NCBI RefSeq assembly: GCF_014199915.1
Contig: NZ_JACHOO010000002.1
Location: forward strand, 474,756-538,755
Length of the DNA stretch: 64,000 nucleotides
DNA from: Prosthecomicrobium pneumaticum
GTDB lineage: Bacteria; Pseudomonadota; Alphaproteobacteria; Rhizobiales; Kaistiaceae
Direction of reading: 5' to 3'
The notes under the pieces were generated by a model. The model ran no database searches, was not told where the DNA came from, and saw only the letters and a program-made list of their open reading frames with translations. Below, one piece after another: positions 41,957 through 51,100 of this stretch. How positions within the stretch are numbered: position 1 is the stretch's first letter; each line of letters begins with the position of its first letter. A program made the translations under genes and the position numbers.

Positions 41957-43015
41957 ATGGGAACGCTTGAAGCGAGCGGGCGGATCGGCGCGCCGCCGGT
42001 TTCGGCACGGGATCGCCTGATCCGGCTGTTCGCCGTCGGCGAGGTCGGCGTGATCGGCGCCCTCGTCGTGGTCGTGCTGTTCTTCTATGCGCTCGAACCG
42101 GCCTTCCTGTCGGAGCGCAACATCCGCGCCATCCTCACGGTGGTCTCCTTCGTCGGCATCATCGCGATCGGCCAGACGATCCTGCTCGTCAACGGCGAGT
42201 TCGATCTGTCGGTCGGCTCGGTCGCCGGGCTCTGCGCAGTGTCGAGCGCCAAGCTGATGACGGTGTTCGCCCTGCCCGTTCCGGTCGCCGTGCTGGGCGG
42301 CGTGCTGATCGGCGCCGGCATCGGGCTCATGAACGGCCTCGTCGTCGTAAGGCTGAAGATCCCGGCCTTCATCCAGACGCTCGGCATGCTGTTCATCGGC
42401 CAGGGCCTCATCCAGGTGGTGACGAACGGCTATCCGGTCTATCCGCTGCCACCCTCCGTCAGCGCCGTCGGCTTCGCGCGGCCGATTTTCGGCCTCGGCT
42501 GGAGCTTCGTCTTCTTCATCGTCGCCGCGATCGCCGCCGACCTGATGCTCCGGCGCACCGTGCTCGGCCGCAACATGTATGCGACCGGCGGCAATCCCGA
42601 GGTGGCGAAGCTCGTCGGCATCGACACCGACCGCTACAAGATCGGCGCCTTCATGCTGATCGGCGCGCTCGCCGCCACGGCCGGCATGTTCGTGATGGCG
42701 GACCTGTCGAGCGGCACGACCTCGATCGGCAGCGGCTGGGAACTCGCGGTGATCGCCGGCGTGGTGGTCGGCGGGGTCAGCCTGTTCGGCGGCGCCGGCA
42801 CGATGGCGGGGGGCCTCGTCGGCATCCTGCTGCTGCAGGTGGTGCAGAGCGGCCTCGTCGTGATCGGCGTCAACGCCAACTGGCAGCAGATCGCCGTCGG
42901 CATCATCATGGTGCTCGCCGTCGGCCTCGACATCCTGCGCCGGCGCTTCTTCATCGCCGGGGGTGCGCGCGAGGACGCCGCCCCCGCGGACCCTTCGCCA
43001 CTGCGATCGGAGTGA
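41957..43015 (+). CDS. sugar ABC transporter permease (CUT2, RbsC-like)
   Basis: This 352-residue inner-membrane permease has about ten hydrophobic segments. RbsC-family hallmarks are IGQTILLVNGEFDLSVGSVA, GLMNGLVVVRLKIPAFIQTL, and VVVGGVSLFGGAGTMAGGLV. The ATG at 41957 follows GGGGAGGAGC. It opens the order permease - binding protein - ATPase - SDR, whereas most CUT2 operons start with the binding protein. About 100 bp upstream lies an AT-rich block (41843-41859) that probably contains the promoter. Confidence 0.9.
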   Translation: MGTLEASGRIGAPPVSARDRLIRLFAVGEVGVIGALVVVVLFFYALEPAFLSERNIRAILTVVSFVGIIAIGQTILLVNGEFDLSVGSVAGLCAVSSAKLMTVFALPVPVAVLGGVLIGAGIGLMNGLVVVRLKIPAFIQTLGMLFIGQGLIQVVTNGYPVYPLPPSVSAVGFARPIFGLGWSFVFFIVAAIAADLMLRRTVLGRNMYATGGNPEVAKLVGIDTDRYKIGAFMLIGALAATAGMFVMADLSSGTTSIGSGWELAVIAGVVVGGVSLFGGAGTMAGGLVGILLLQVVQSGLVVIGVNANWQQIAVGIIMVLAVGLDILRRRFFIAGGAREDAAPADPSPLRSE

Positions 43016-43082
43016 CGGACGGGCGCATCGCGCCCGCTTTTCGAAGGCCGGCTCACGGCCCGTTTTGGGAGGAACGAACGAC

Positions 43083-44060
43083 ATGAACCTGAAGATACTC
43101 GCCAACCTCAAGACAGCCGGCCTCGCCGGCGTCGTCGCGGCGATGACGCTCGCCGGCGGCATGGGGCTCGCCTCCGCGGCGGAGAAGAGCCTGCTCTGGG
43201 TGCAGCCGATGCGCGACCATCCGGTGCACCGCCTGATGCAGGCCGGCTTCCTCAAGAAGTGCGAGGCGCTCGGCTACAAATGCGAGGTGGTCGGCAATGC
43301 GAGCGCGACGAATTACGACGTCGCCGCCTCGATCCCGCTCGCCGAAGCCGCGCTCGCCCGCACCCAGTTCGGCGCCGTCGCCGTCTATGGTCCGGGCCCG
43401 GAACTCTACCCCTATATCGGCAAGCTCGGCTCCGAAGGCATCCCGATCGTCACCTGGCACGTCCTGCCGAAGGAAGGCACCGTCGCCGGCCTCAAGGCGG
43501 CGACCGGCGAGGACATTCCCGATGCCGGCCGCAACGCCGCGATCGCCATGGGCGACAAGCTCGGCGGCAAGGGCGTCGTCGCGCTGACGCAGGGCAGCTA
43601 CAACGACACCGAGAACGTGATGGCCGACTCCTTCCGCGCCACGATGAAGGAGAAGTATCCCGGCATCACTGTCCTCGACACGCAGCTCGAGGGCTTCGAG
43701 CCGTCGGCGGCCGAGGCGAAGGCGGTCGGCATCCTGCAGGGCAATGCCGACATCGTCGGCGCCTTCTCGACCACCGGCAACGGCATCCAGACCTGGTCGG
43801 GCGCCGCCCGCAAGGCCGACCGCACGGTGGCGATCATCGGCATGGACTACATCCGGCAGAACCTCGACATCATCAAGTCGGGCGGCGCCTACGGCCTCGT
43901 CGCGCAGCCGCTCTACGAGGAAGGCGCGAAGACCGCCGAGCTCGCCGCGGCGCTCGCCGAGGGCAAGGAGGTCCCCTACCTCAACCCGCTGCCGGCGAAG
44001 GTGATCACCGCCGCCGATCTCGATCCCTATTACGCGATCCTCGACAGCGCCGGCCAGTAA
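43083..44060 (+). CDS. sugar ABC transporter substrate-binding protein (CUT2)
   Basis: This 325-residue periplasmic protein has a signal peptide of about 32 residues ending GLASAAEK. The type-1 binding fold is visible in SLLWVQPMRDHPVHRLMQAG, the hinge strand LVAQPLYEEGAKTAELAAAL and GAFSTTGNGIQTWSGAARKA. The ligand is likely a pentose, polyol or similar sugar. A 10-bp hairpin directly after the stop separates it from the ATPase gene. Confidence 0.88.
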   Translation: MNLKILANLKTAGLAGVVAAMTLAGGMGLASAAEKSLLWVQPMRDHPVHRLMQAGFLKKCEALGYKCEVVGNASATNYDVAASIPLAEAALARTQFGAVAVYGPGPELYPYIGKLGSEGIPIVTWHVLPKEGTVAGLKAATGEDIPDAGRNAAIAMGDKLGGKGVVALTQGSYNDTENVMADSFRATMKEKYPGITVLDTQLEGFEPSAAEAKAVGILQGNADIVGAFSTTGNGIQTWSGAARKADRTVAIIGMDYIRQNLDIIKSGGAYGLVAQPLYEEGAKTAELAAALAEGKEVPYLNPLPAKVITAADLDPYYAILDSAGQ

Positions 44061-44074
44061 GGCCGCACCGTCCC

Positions 44075-44098
44075 GCCGGCGTCGTCCGCGACGCCGGC
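44075..44098 (+). other. stem-loop between binding-protein and ATPase genes
   Basis: GCCGGCGTCG and CGACGCCGGC form a perfect 10-bp stem with a TCCG loop, 15 bp after the binding-protein stop. There is no T-run. Such intercistronic hairpins usually protect the upstream mRNA from 3' decay and so raise binding-protein output over the rest of the operon. Confidence 0.6.
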
Positions 44099-44125
44099 CC
44101 CTCCCCCAGACGCGACGGAAGAGCG

Positions 44126-45667
44126 ATGGCCGCAGAGACCGATGCCCCCTTCGTCGTCGAGGCGCTCTCGATCGTGAAGCGCTTCGGCGGCGCGACCGCG
44201 CTCGCCGGCGTCGATTTCCGCGTGCGGCGCGGCGAAATCCACGCCCTGCTCGGCCAGAACGGCGCCGGCAAGTCGACCCTCGTCAAGATTCTCAATGGCG
44301 TCCACCGCGCCGGCTCCTTCGAGGGGCGCATCCTGCTCGACGGGCGGCCGGTCTCCTTCGGGTCGACCGCGCAGGCGCGCCTCGGCGGCGTCGGCTATGT
44401 GCCGCAGGAGATCGAGGTGCTCGAACAGCTCTCGGTCGCCGAAAACGTCTTCGCCGGCCAGACCGGGCTCGGCGGCCGGCTGGTGCGCCAGCGCGTGCTC
44501 GAACGGCAGGCGTCCGTGCTCTTCCGCGAGCTCGGGCTCGACATCGCGCCCTCCACCCTCGTCGCCGCGCTCACCCCGGCGCAGCGCCACATCGTGATGA
44601 TCGCGCGCGCGCTCGCCGCGAAGCCCGCCGTGCTGATGCTCGACGAGCCGACCGCCTCGCTGTCGGGCGCCGAGGTCGACCGGCTGTTCATCCTGCTGCG
44701 CCGCCTGAAGGCGCAGGGCACGACGATGATCTTCATCACCCACCGTCTGCCCGAAGTGATGGCGCTCTGCGACCGGGCGACCGTCCTGCGCGACGGACGC
44801 GTCGCCGCCGAACTGAAGCGTGGCGAGTTCGACGCCGGCACGGTGATCGCCGCGATGTCCGGCCAGCGCCTGAGCCGGCTCTACCCGGCGCACACGCCGC
44901 CGGCGCAATCGCCCGTGCTGCTCGAGATCGACGGGCTCTCCGTCGCCGGCCGCGGCCATGAGCAGCGCGCCCTCGAGGGAATCGACCTGACGCTCAGGGC
45001 GGGCGAGATCCTCGGCATCGCCGGCCTGCTCGGCTCCGGCCGCTCCGAACTGCTCGGCGCCATCTACGGCTCGGTCCCCTATTCCGGCCGCATCCGGGTC
45101 GAGGGCCGCGCGGTGACGATCCGCCGGCCGAAAGACGCGCGCGACGCTGCGATCGCGCTGCTCACCGAGGACCGCAAGCGCTCCGGCCTCCTCTTCAACC
45201 TGCCGGTCGCGAAGAACATCACGATCGGCAATCTGATGCTCTTCTCGTCCGGCGGCGTCCTCAATCCCGGCGCCGAGCGGGCGGCGGCGCTGCGCACCAT
45301 GCGCGACCTGCGGGTCAAGGCGCCCTCGCCGAACGCCGCCGTCGCCCATCTGTCGGGTGGCAACCAGCAGAAGCTGCTGCTCGGCCGGGTGCTGATGCGC
45401 CAGCCGAAGATCCTGCTCCTCGACGAGCCGACCAAGGGCGTCGATGTCGGCACGCGCTCGGAGATCTACCGGCTGATCGTCGATCTCGCCGAGACGGGCG
45501 TCGGGCTGATCGTCGTCTCCTCCGAGCTCGAGGAGGTGATCGGCCTCGCCGACCGCTGCCTCGTCATGGCCGACGGGCGCTTCGTCGACGCCTTCGAGCG
45601 CGGCGCGGGCAGCGAGGAGCGCGTGCTGCGTTCGATTGCGGCGGCGCAGGCGGAGCGCGCGGCATGA
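44126..45667 (+). CDS. sugar ABC transporter ATP-binding protein (CUT2, RbsA-like)
   Basis: This 513-residue protein has two ABC domains. The first has Walker A GQNGAGKST, a degenerate signature ALTPAQRHIVMIARALAAKP and Walker B VLMLDEPTASL. The second has a degenerate Walker A (GLLGSGRSE), the LSGGNQQKLLLGRVLM signature and ILLLDEPTKGVDVG. This asymmetry is normal for RbsA/XylG proteins. It overlaps the following SDR gene by 4 bp (ATGA). Confidence 0.92.
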   Translation: MAAETDAPFVVEALSIVKRFGGATALAGVDFRVRRGEIHALLGQNGAGKSTLVKILNGVHRAGSFEGRILLDGRPVSFGSTAQARLGGVGYVPQEIEVLEQLSVAENVFAGQTGLGGRLVRQRVLERQASVLFRELGLDIAPSTLVAALTPAQRHIVMIARALAAKPAVLMLDEPTASLSGAEVDRLFILLRRLKAQGTTMIFITHRLPEVMALCDRATVLRDGRVAAELKRGEFDAGTVIAAMSGQRLSRLYPAHTPPAQSPVLLEIDGLSVAGRGHEQRALEGIDLTLRAGEILGIAGLLGSGRSELLGAIYGSVPYSGRIRVEGRAVTIRRPKDARDAAIALLTEDRKRSGLLFNLPVAKNITIGNLMLFSSGGVLNPGAERAAALRTMRDLRVKAPSPNAAVAHLSGGNQQKLLLGRVLMRQPKILLLDEPTKGVDVGTRSEIYRLIVDLAETGVGLIVVSSELEEVIGLADRCLVMADGRFVDAFERGAGSEERVLRSIAAAQAERAA

Positions 45668-46455
45668 CCCGGGCGACCGACCGCTTCGACTCGCTCTCCG
45701 GCAAGGTCGCGCTCGTCACCGGCGCGGCGACCGGCATCGGCCGGGCGACCGCCGAGCGGCTCGCCGCTTCCGGCATGGCGGTCTACGGCATCGGCGGCGA
45801 TGCGGAGGATGGTGCGGCGCTCGCCGCCAGCGCCGCCGCGTCCGGCGCACCGATCCGCTTCTCCCCGGTCGACATCCGCGACGACGCGGCCGTGCGCGCC
45901 GCGGTCGCCGATGCGGTCGAAGCGTTCGGCCGGCTCGACGCCGTCGTCAACGCCGCCGGCGTCTACCGCACGGGCCGGCGCGCCGAGGAGGTCGACGAAG
46001 CGGAGTGGGCGCTGACGCTCGACATCAATCTGTCGGGCACGTTCCGCGTCTGCCGTGCCGCGCTGCCGGAACTCCGCAGGGCGGGCGGCGGGGCGATCGT
46101 CAACATCGCCTCCGTGCACGCCCTCGCCACCGTGCCGCTCGTGCCGGCCTACGCCGCCTCGAAGGGCGGCGTGCTCGCCCTGTCCCGCCAGCTGGCGCTC
46201 GACTATGCGGCCGACCGGATCCGGGTCAACGCCCTCATCGTCGGCTCGGTCGACACGCGGATGACGCGCCCGGCCGACGCACCGGCCGGCTGGCCGGAAT
46301 CGGTCGGGCTCTCGTTTTCGCCGACCGCGGTGCCGCGCATCGCGCAGCCGGCCGAACTCGCCGCGGTGATCGCCTTCCTCCTGTCCGACTCGGCCTCCTT
46401 CATCACCGGCTCGGGCCTCGTCGCCGACGGAGGCATGACCGCACTGCTCTTCTGA
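45664..46455 (+). CDS. short-chain dehydrogenase/reductase
   Basis: This is a 263-residue SDR: VALVTGAATGIGRATAERLA, LDAVVNAAGVYRTGRR, NIASVHALATVPLVPAYAAS-K, and the terminal GSGLVADGGMTALLF. It is translationally coupled to the sugar ATPase (ATGA), so it very likely acts on the imported sugar or polyol, oxidising a hydroxyl to a ketone or lactone. The exact substrate is not evident. Confidence 0.85.
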   Translation: MTRATDRFDSLSGKVALVTGAATGIGRATAERLAASGMAVYGIGGDAEDGAALAASAAASGAPIRFSPVDIRDDAAVRAAVADAVEAFGRLDAVVNAAGVYRTGRRAEEVDEAEWALTLDINLSGTFRVCRAALPELRRAGGGAIVNIASVHALATVPLVPAYAASKGGVLALSRQLALDYAADRIRVNALIVGSVDTRMTRPADAPAGWPESVGLSFSPTAVPRIAQPAELAAVIAFLLSDSASFITGSGLVADGGMTALLF

Positions 46456-46524
46456 AACGAGAGGGGGCGGCTCGACGCAGGCCGCGGAACACCCTTCAGG
46501 GATGCGTCGAAGCGGGAGGAATGC

Positions 46525-47328
46525 ATGAAAGGGACGTGGTTGAAGGGCCTCGCGGCCGGGTTCGCGGCACTGGTCGGCGTCGCCTTCGCCGGGGCGGCGG
46601 CAGCCCAGACGCCGGACGAGATCATCGCCAAGGGCAAGCTCGTGGTCGCGATCGACACCACGACGCCGCCTTACGGCATGGTCGACGAGACGATGCAGCC
46701 GGCCGGCTTCGACATCGACTTCGCCAATTCGATCGGCAAGGCGCTCGGCGTTCCCGTCGAATTCGTCACGGTCACCTCGCCCGGCCGCATTCCGGCGCTC
46801 CTGACCAACCGCGTCGACATGGTCGTCTCGATCTTCTCGATCACGCCGGAGCGGGCGCTGCAGATCGCCTTCTCGATCCCCTATGCCGGCCAGTCGGCTG
46901 TGGTGATCGCGCCGAAGAGCGCCTCGATCAAGGGCCATGCGGATCTCGTCGGCAAGAAGATCGGCGTCACCCGCGGCACCGGCGAGGACGGGCTGCTCAC
47001 CACGGCGGCGGAGAAGAATCCGGGCATCGAGATCCTGCGCTTCGACGATTACGCCTCGCTCCTGCAGGCGATGCTGTCCGGCCAGATCGACGCGATGGGC
47101 GGCGGCGACTATGGCGACATCTACCTGAAGAAGAGCGCGCAGGGCGACGATTTCGAGATGAAATACGTGCTGCGCAGCTTCTTCTTCGGCGTCGGGATCC
47201 GCAAGGGCAATCCCGAGCTGCTGCAATGGCTCAACACCTTCATCTACTTCCAGAAGAACAATGGCGCGCTCGACGAACTGTCGATGAAATACAGGAAGAC
47301 GCCGCTGCCGCCGCTGCCGGTGTTCTGA
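46525..47328 (+). CDS. amino-acid ABC transporter substrate-binding protein
   Basis: This is a 267-residue family-3 binding protein. The signal peptide (MKGTWLKGLAAGFAALVGVA, cut near AAAAQT) is followed by KLVVAIDTTTPPYGMVDETM, VEFVTVTSPGRIPALLTNRV and DMVVSIFSITPERALQIAFS. The start has GGGAGGAATGC upstream. A very strong hairpin lies between it and the first permease. No ATPase follows the two permeases. Confidence 0.88.
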   Translation: MKGTWLKGLAAGFAALVGVAFAGAAAAQTPDEIIAKGKLVVAIDTTTPPYGMVDETMQPAGFDIDFANSIGKALGVPVEFVTVTSPGRIPALLTNRVDMVVSIFSITPERALQIAFSIPYAGQSAVVIAPKSASIKGHADLVGKKIGVTRGTGEDGLLTTAAEKNPGIEILRFDDYASLLQAMLSGQIDAMGGGDYGDIYLKKSAQGDDFEMKYVLRSFFFGVGIRKGNPELLQWLNTFIYFQKNNGALDELSMKYRKTPLPPLPVF

Positions 47329-47345
47329 GCCGTCCCCGTCAACCC

Positions 47346-47376
47346 GGTCGCCCGCCGGCCCGACCGGCGGGCGACC
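47346..47376 (+). other. 13-bp stem-loop after the binding-protein gene
   Basis: GGTCGCCCGCCGG and its exact complement form a 13-bp stem with a 5-base loop, 18 bp after the stop. It lacks a T-run and sits 22 bp before the permease ATG. As in the classical malE-malF arrangement it should stabilise the binding-protein mRNA, and it may partly attenuate the permease genes. Confidence 0.65.
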
Positions 47377-47397
47377 CCGTTCGCAGCGAGGCGGCCC

Positions 47398-48066
47398 ATG
47401 CAGGATTACGTCTTTCATTTCGGACCGGTCTTCGCCCGCTGGGAGGACCTCGCCTGGGGTCTCTGGCGGACGCTCGAGCTCTCGGTGCTGTCGATGGCCT
47501 TCGGCCTCGCGATCGGCGTGCTCGGCGCGGTCGGCCGCAGCTTCGGGCCGCGGCCCCTCTCGCTCGCGCTCGCCGCCTATGTCGAGTTGATCCGCAACAC
47601 GCCGCTCCTCATCCAGCTCTATTTCGTCTTCTTCACCCTGCCCTTTCTCGGGCTCCGGCTGTCGAGCGATGCAGCGGCGATCCTCACCCTCTCGATCCAT
47701 CTCGGCGCCTATGCGACCGAGATCGTCCGCGCCGGCATCGCCGCCGTGCCGGTGGGGCAGATCGAGGCCGGCAAATCGCTCGGCCTCTCCTCCTACCGGA
47801 TCATCCGCCACATCGTCCTCGTGCCGGCGATGCGCGCCGTCTATCCGGCGATGACCGCGCAGTTCATCCTTCAGTTGCTCGGCACGTCGATCGTCTCGGC
47901 GATCGCGGCGGAAGAATTGACGGCGATCGCCAACAACATGGTGATGCAGTCGTTCCGCTCCTTCGAGATCTACATCACCATCGCCGTCATCTATTTCGTC
48001 GTCGTGCAGGCCTTCATCGTCGCCTTCCGGCTCGGCGGTGTCTGGCTGTTCCGCTGGAAGGTGTGA
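47398..48066 (+). CDS. amino-acid ABC transporter permease 1
   Basis: This 222-residue HisM-type permease has about five hydrophobic segments. It shows IRNTPLLIQLYFVFFTLPFL, the EAA loop IEAGKSLGLSSYRIIRHIVL and LQLLGTSIVSAIAAEELTAI. It is followed after 4 bp by the second permease gene; the two are expected to form a heterodimer. Confidence 0.9.
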   Translation: MQDYVFHFGPVFARWEDLAWGLWRTLELSVLSMAFGLAIGVLGAVGRSFGPRPLSLALAAYVELIRNTPLLIQLYFVFFTLPFLGLRLSSDAAAILTLSIHLGAYATEIVRAGIAAVPVGQIEAGKSLGLSSYRIIRHIVLVPAMRAVYPAMTAQFILQLLGTSIVSAIAAEELTAIANNMVMQSFRSFEIYITIAVIYFVVVQAFIVAFRLGGVWLFRWKV

Positions 48067-48070
48067 GGCG

Positions 48071-48802
48071 ATGCTGCGCGACTTCACCTTCAACGAGGTC
48101 TGGTTCCTCATCCTCGCGACCAAGTGGACCGTCATCCTGTCGCTCGTCGCCTTCGTCGGCGGCGGGATCGTCGGCCTCGTCGTCGCGGGGCTCCGCGTCA
48201 GCCGCTTCCGCACGCTGCGGGCGATCTCGATCGCCTATGTGCGGTTCTTCCAGAGCACGCCGCTGCTGATCCAGCTCTTCATGGCCTATTACGGCTCGGC
48301 CTTCATCGGGCTGCGGCCCGACCCATGGGCGGCCGCGGCGCTCACCTTCGTGCTCAATTCCGGAGCCTTCTTCGGCGACATCTTCCGCGGCTCGATCGAA
48401 TCGATCCCGAAGGGCCAGTGGGAGGCATCGACCGCGCTCGGCCTGCGCTTCCTGCAGACGCTGCGGCTCGTCGTCATCCCGCAGGCCGTGCCGCTCTCCC
48501 TGCCGCCGACGGTCGGCTTCATGGTGCAGATCGTCAAATCGACCTCGGTCGCCTCGCTGATCGGGCTCAACGAGGTGGCGCGCACGGCGACGACCATCAA
48601 CACCATCACCTTCGAGCCGATGCTCGTCTTCGGAACCGTCGCGGCGATCTATTTCGCGCTGTGCTGGCCGCTGTCGCTCCTCGCCGGACGGCTCGAACGT
48701 CGGCTGACGGCGAGCCGCAGCCGCATCCCGCGCGGCGTGGCACCGCTCGAGGTCGGCCTCAACGAGGTGCCTCACCCGGCCGCCGGCGCATCGCGGCTGT
48801 AG
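48071..48802 (+). CDS. amino-acid ABC transporter permease 2
   Basis: This 243-residue HisM-type permease shows VRFFQSTPLLIQLFMAYYGS, the EAA loop WEASTALGLRFLQTLRLVVI and MVQIVKSTSVASLIGLNEVA. The ATG at 48071 is 4 bp after the first permease's stop. The extra C-terminal tail of about 30 residues (ASRSRIPRGVAPLEVGLNEV) is hydrophilic. The next gene is on the other strand, beyond a repeat region, so this system has no local ATPase. Confidence 0.9.
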   Translation: MLRDFTFNEVWFLILATKWTVILSLVAFVGGGIVGLVVAGLRVSRFRTLRAISIAYVRFFQSTPLLIQLFMAYYGSAFIGLRPDPWAAAALTFVLNSGAFFGDIFRGSIESIPKGQWEASTALGLRFLQTLRLVVIPQAVPLSLPPTVGFMVQIVKSTSVASLIGLNEVARTATTINTITFEPMLVFGTVAAIYFALCWPLSLLAGRLERRLTASRSRIPRGVAPLEVGLNEVPHPAAGASRL

Positions 48803-49220
48803 GAAGAAGGACCCTCACCCTGCTTCGGCGGCGAAGACAAGACCCTCACCCAACCCTCTCCCCACTGGACTCGGCGTCGCCGAGCCGAGCGCGGAGAAAG
48901 CGAAGTCGGCAACAGCCGACTTCGCAGGCGGGAGAGGGGATGCCCGGCGGCTCATCCGCTCCTTGACGGCCGGCAACCGGAGCGGCCCTTCCCCCCTCTC
49001 CCGCTCCGCGGGAGAGGGCCGGGGGTGAGGGTGAAAGGGGCCGAAGCCGGCGCGCGCAGTGGAGAGGAAGGCCCTCACCCAACCCTCTCCCGCGGCGCGG
49101 GAGAGGGGATGCCCGGCGGTTGTGCTCGTTTTTTTCAGCCGACGATCCGGCGCCGCGTTCGCTGCCCTCTTCCCCTCTCCCGCGGCGCGGAGGGTGAGGG
49201 ATGTCCGGCGGTTGCGCGGC
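48803..49220. repeat. gene-free repeat region with CCCTCTCCCGC hairpins
   Basis: This 418-bp interval between convergent genes has no credible ORF. It contains at least two hairpins with 11-bp arms CCCTCTCCCGC / GCGGGAGAGGG (48994-49018 and 49083-49107) and degenerate ones near 48865-48938 and 49172-49198. They are joined by repeated phrases ACCCTCACCC and GGATGCCCGGCGG. The same 11-bp-arm hairpin appears twice at 57095-57227. This is a dispersed intergenic repeat family, not a CRISPR array, as spacing is irregular. Confidence 0.8.
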
Positions 49221-50102
49221 TCAGCCCTTGAACGGCACCAGCGGCAGGCCCTTGGCGCCGACGTCGAGGGCGAAGAGGCCGCCGGATTGCGGCCAGGCGC
49301 GGAGCTGCTCGGGCGTGCGGTTGTAGACGGCGGAGGTGACGTAGAGGATGTCGAGATCGTCGCCGCCGAACTCGCAGCAGGTCGGCAGGTCGACCGGCAT
49401 GCCGATCGTCTGCATCAGCCTTCCGTCCGGATCGTAGCGCATCACCTTGCCCTGGAAGGGCACGGTCAGCCAGTAGCAGCCCTCCGCATCGACCGTCGAG
49501 CCGTCGACGATGCCGTTCATGAAGGAGAGGTCGACATAGGTCCGCCTGTTTTCCGCCGCGCCCGTCGCGGCGTCGAAATCGAAGGCCCAGACGACCGGCG
49601 TGTGGCTGTCGGTGTAATACATCGTCCGGCTGTCGGGGCTCCAGGCGAGGCCGTTCGAGCAGCCGACCCCCTCGACGATCCGGTGCACCGAGAGGTCCGG
49701 GTCGAGCCGATAGAGCGAGGCGATGAAGGCCGCCTTCTTGCCCGGCGCCTCGAACATCGAGCCGGACCAGAACCGGCCCTGGCGGTCCGTCTTGCCGTCG
49801 TTGAAGCGGGTGTCGGGAAGGTCGGCCTCGGGGTCGACGATCTTCTCGTAGCGGCCGGCCTCCGGATCGGCGAAATAGAAGCCGCTCGCCATCGAGACGA
49901 CGAGGCCGCCCTTCTCGCGCACCGCGAGGCAGCCGAGATATTCCGGCGCGGAGAAGCTCTCATTCGCCCCGGTCTTCGGATCGTAGCGATGGATGGTCGG
50001 ACCGTAGATGTCGATCCACCACAGCTTTCCGGCCGCAGGGTCCCAATAGGTGCCCTCGCCGAGCTGCGCCTTCGCATCGACGACGCAGGCGATCTCCACC
50101 AT
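49221..50102 (-). CDS. SMP-30/gluconolactonase family lactonase
   Basis: This is a 293-residue six-bladed beta-propeller of the SMP-30/regucalcin type. Metal ligands are recognisable: the Glu in KAQLGEGTYW near the N-terminus, Asn in PDTRFNDGKTDRQGRFW, Asn in GCSNGLAWSPDSRTMYYTDS and Asp in GIVDGSTVDAEGCYW. It would hydrolyse a sugar lactone to the acid, linking a sugar dehydrogenase (SDR) to a sugar-acid dehydratase. It is last in the operon binding protein - ATPase - permease - permease - lactonase. Confidence 0.88.
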   Translation of the reverse strand: MVEIACVVDAKAQLGEGTYWDPAAGKLWWIDIYGPTIHRYDPKTGANESFSAPEYLGCLAVREKGGLVVSMASGFYFADPEAGRYEKIVDPEADLPDTRFNDGKTDRQGRFWSGSMFEAPGKKAAFIASLYRLDPDLSVHRIVEGVGCSNGLAWSPDSRTMYYTDSHTPVVWAFDFDAATGAAENRRTYVDLSFMNGIVDGSTVDAEGCYWLTVPFQGKVMRYDPDGRLMQTIGMPVDLPTCCEFGGDDLDILYVTSAVYNRTPEQLRAWPQSGGLFALDVGAKGLPLVPFKG

Positions 50103-50128
50103 CTCTTCCCCCGTTTCCTCTTCTGCGG

Positions 50129-51100
50129 CTAGCCGGCGGCACGACGCCGGCGGACGAACGCGAACAGATCGGCGAAGGCGTCGCTCGACACCGAGACGGT
50201 GACGAGGATCACCGCGCCATAGACGATGAGCAGCGCGCCGTTCGACAGGTTGAGCGCGGGCAGGAGCCCGGTGAGGATGGTCAGCACGAAGGCCCCGGCG
50301 ATCGTGCCGATGTAATGGCCGCTGCCGCCGAGGATCGAGGCGCCGCCGATCGCCACCGCGGCGATCGAGGTGAAGAGATAGGGATCGCCCATGCCGAGAT
50401 AGGCCTGGCCGGAATAGCCGGTGAGCAGCATGCCGGCGAGCGCGGCGGTGAAGCCGGACAGCGTATAGCCGGCGATCGCGGTGCGCAGCGTCGGCAGGCC
50501 GGAGAAGGTGGCGACGGTCGCGCTCGTACCCACTGCATAGAGCTGGCGGCCGAAGGCGGTGCGCGACAGAACGAGCGAGGCGAGGAGGGCGAGGACGAGC
50601 CAGACGACGCCGATCACCGGCACGACGCCGATCCGCCCGACCGCGAGATACTGGATCAGCGGCGGCGCCGCGGCGGCCGGCGAGCCGCCGGTATAGACGA
50701 GGATGCCGCCCTGCAGGATGACGTTGACGGCGAGCGTCATGATGATCGGCGGCACACCGAACACCGCGATGCCGATGCCGTTGACGGCGCCGACGAGCGC
50801 ACCGGCCGCGAGCAGCAGCGGCACGATCCACAGGAGCGGCGCGTCCTGCCCGGCGGCGAACAGCGTCATCAAGACGGCGGCGCTGTTGAGCACCCAGGGC
50901 ACGGAGAGATCGATGCCGCCGCCGATGATGACGAAGGTCTGGCCGAGCGCGACGATGCCGATGAAGGCGGCGAGGACGACGATCGAGCGCAGATGCCCCG
51001 GCGACAGGAAGCCGGGCGAGAAGATGCTCGTCACGAGGAGCAGCGCGATCATCGCGCCATAGGCGAGCAGGATCGCGCGGTGACGGGAAAGCGGCGCCAT
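50129..51100 (-). CDS. sugar ABC transporter permease (CUT2), second of pair
   Basis: This is a 323-residue RbsC-like permease: IVALGQTFVIIGGGIDLSVP, AVNGIGIAVFGVPPIIMTLA, AVAIGGASILGGSGHYIGTI. Its ATG shares one base with the stop of the preceding permease gene (TGATG). Two unlike permeases in one operon imply a heterodimer in this CUT2 system. Confidence 0.9.
   Translation of the reverse strand: MAPLSRHRAILLAYGAMIALLLVTSIFSPGFLSPGHLRSIVVLAAFIGIVALGQTFVIIGGGIDLSVPWVLNSAAVLMTLFAAGQDAPLLWIVPLLLAAGALVGAVNGIGIAVFGVPPIIMTLAVNVILQGGILVYTGGSPAAAAPPLIQYLAVGRIGVVPVIGVVWLVLALLASLVLSRTAFGRQLYAVGTSATVATFSGLPTLRTAIAGYTLSGFTAALAGMLLTGYSGQAYLGMGDPYLFTSIAAVAIGGASILGGSGHYIGTIAGAFVLTILTGLLPALNLSNGALLIVYGAVILVTVSVSSDAFADLFAFVRRRRAAG

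Noticed and set aside
41957-45667. Operon rearrangement artefact because the permease precedes the binding protein
   Set aside because: All gene ends, ribosome sites and overlaps are intact, and this order occurs naturally in some CUT2 operons.
45466-48213. A 915-codon open frame on the minus strand
   Set aside because: It is antisense to the SDR and amino-acid ABC genes with low-complexity, charge-rich composition; the plus-strand genes explain the region.
48803-49220. Possible CRISPR array because of repeated hairpins
   Set aside because: Repeat spacing is irregular, the intervening segments are themselves repetitive, and no cas genes are near; it is a dispersed palindromic family.
49221-50831. 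A 536-codon frame that would fuse the lactonase to an upstream domain
   Set aside because: The upstream part is antisense-like, Arg-rich sequence overlapping the permease gene in another frame; the lactonase has a proper start at 50102.
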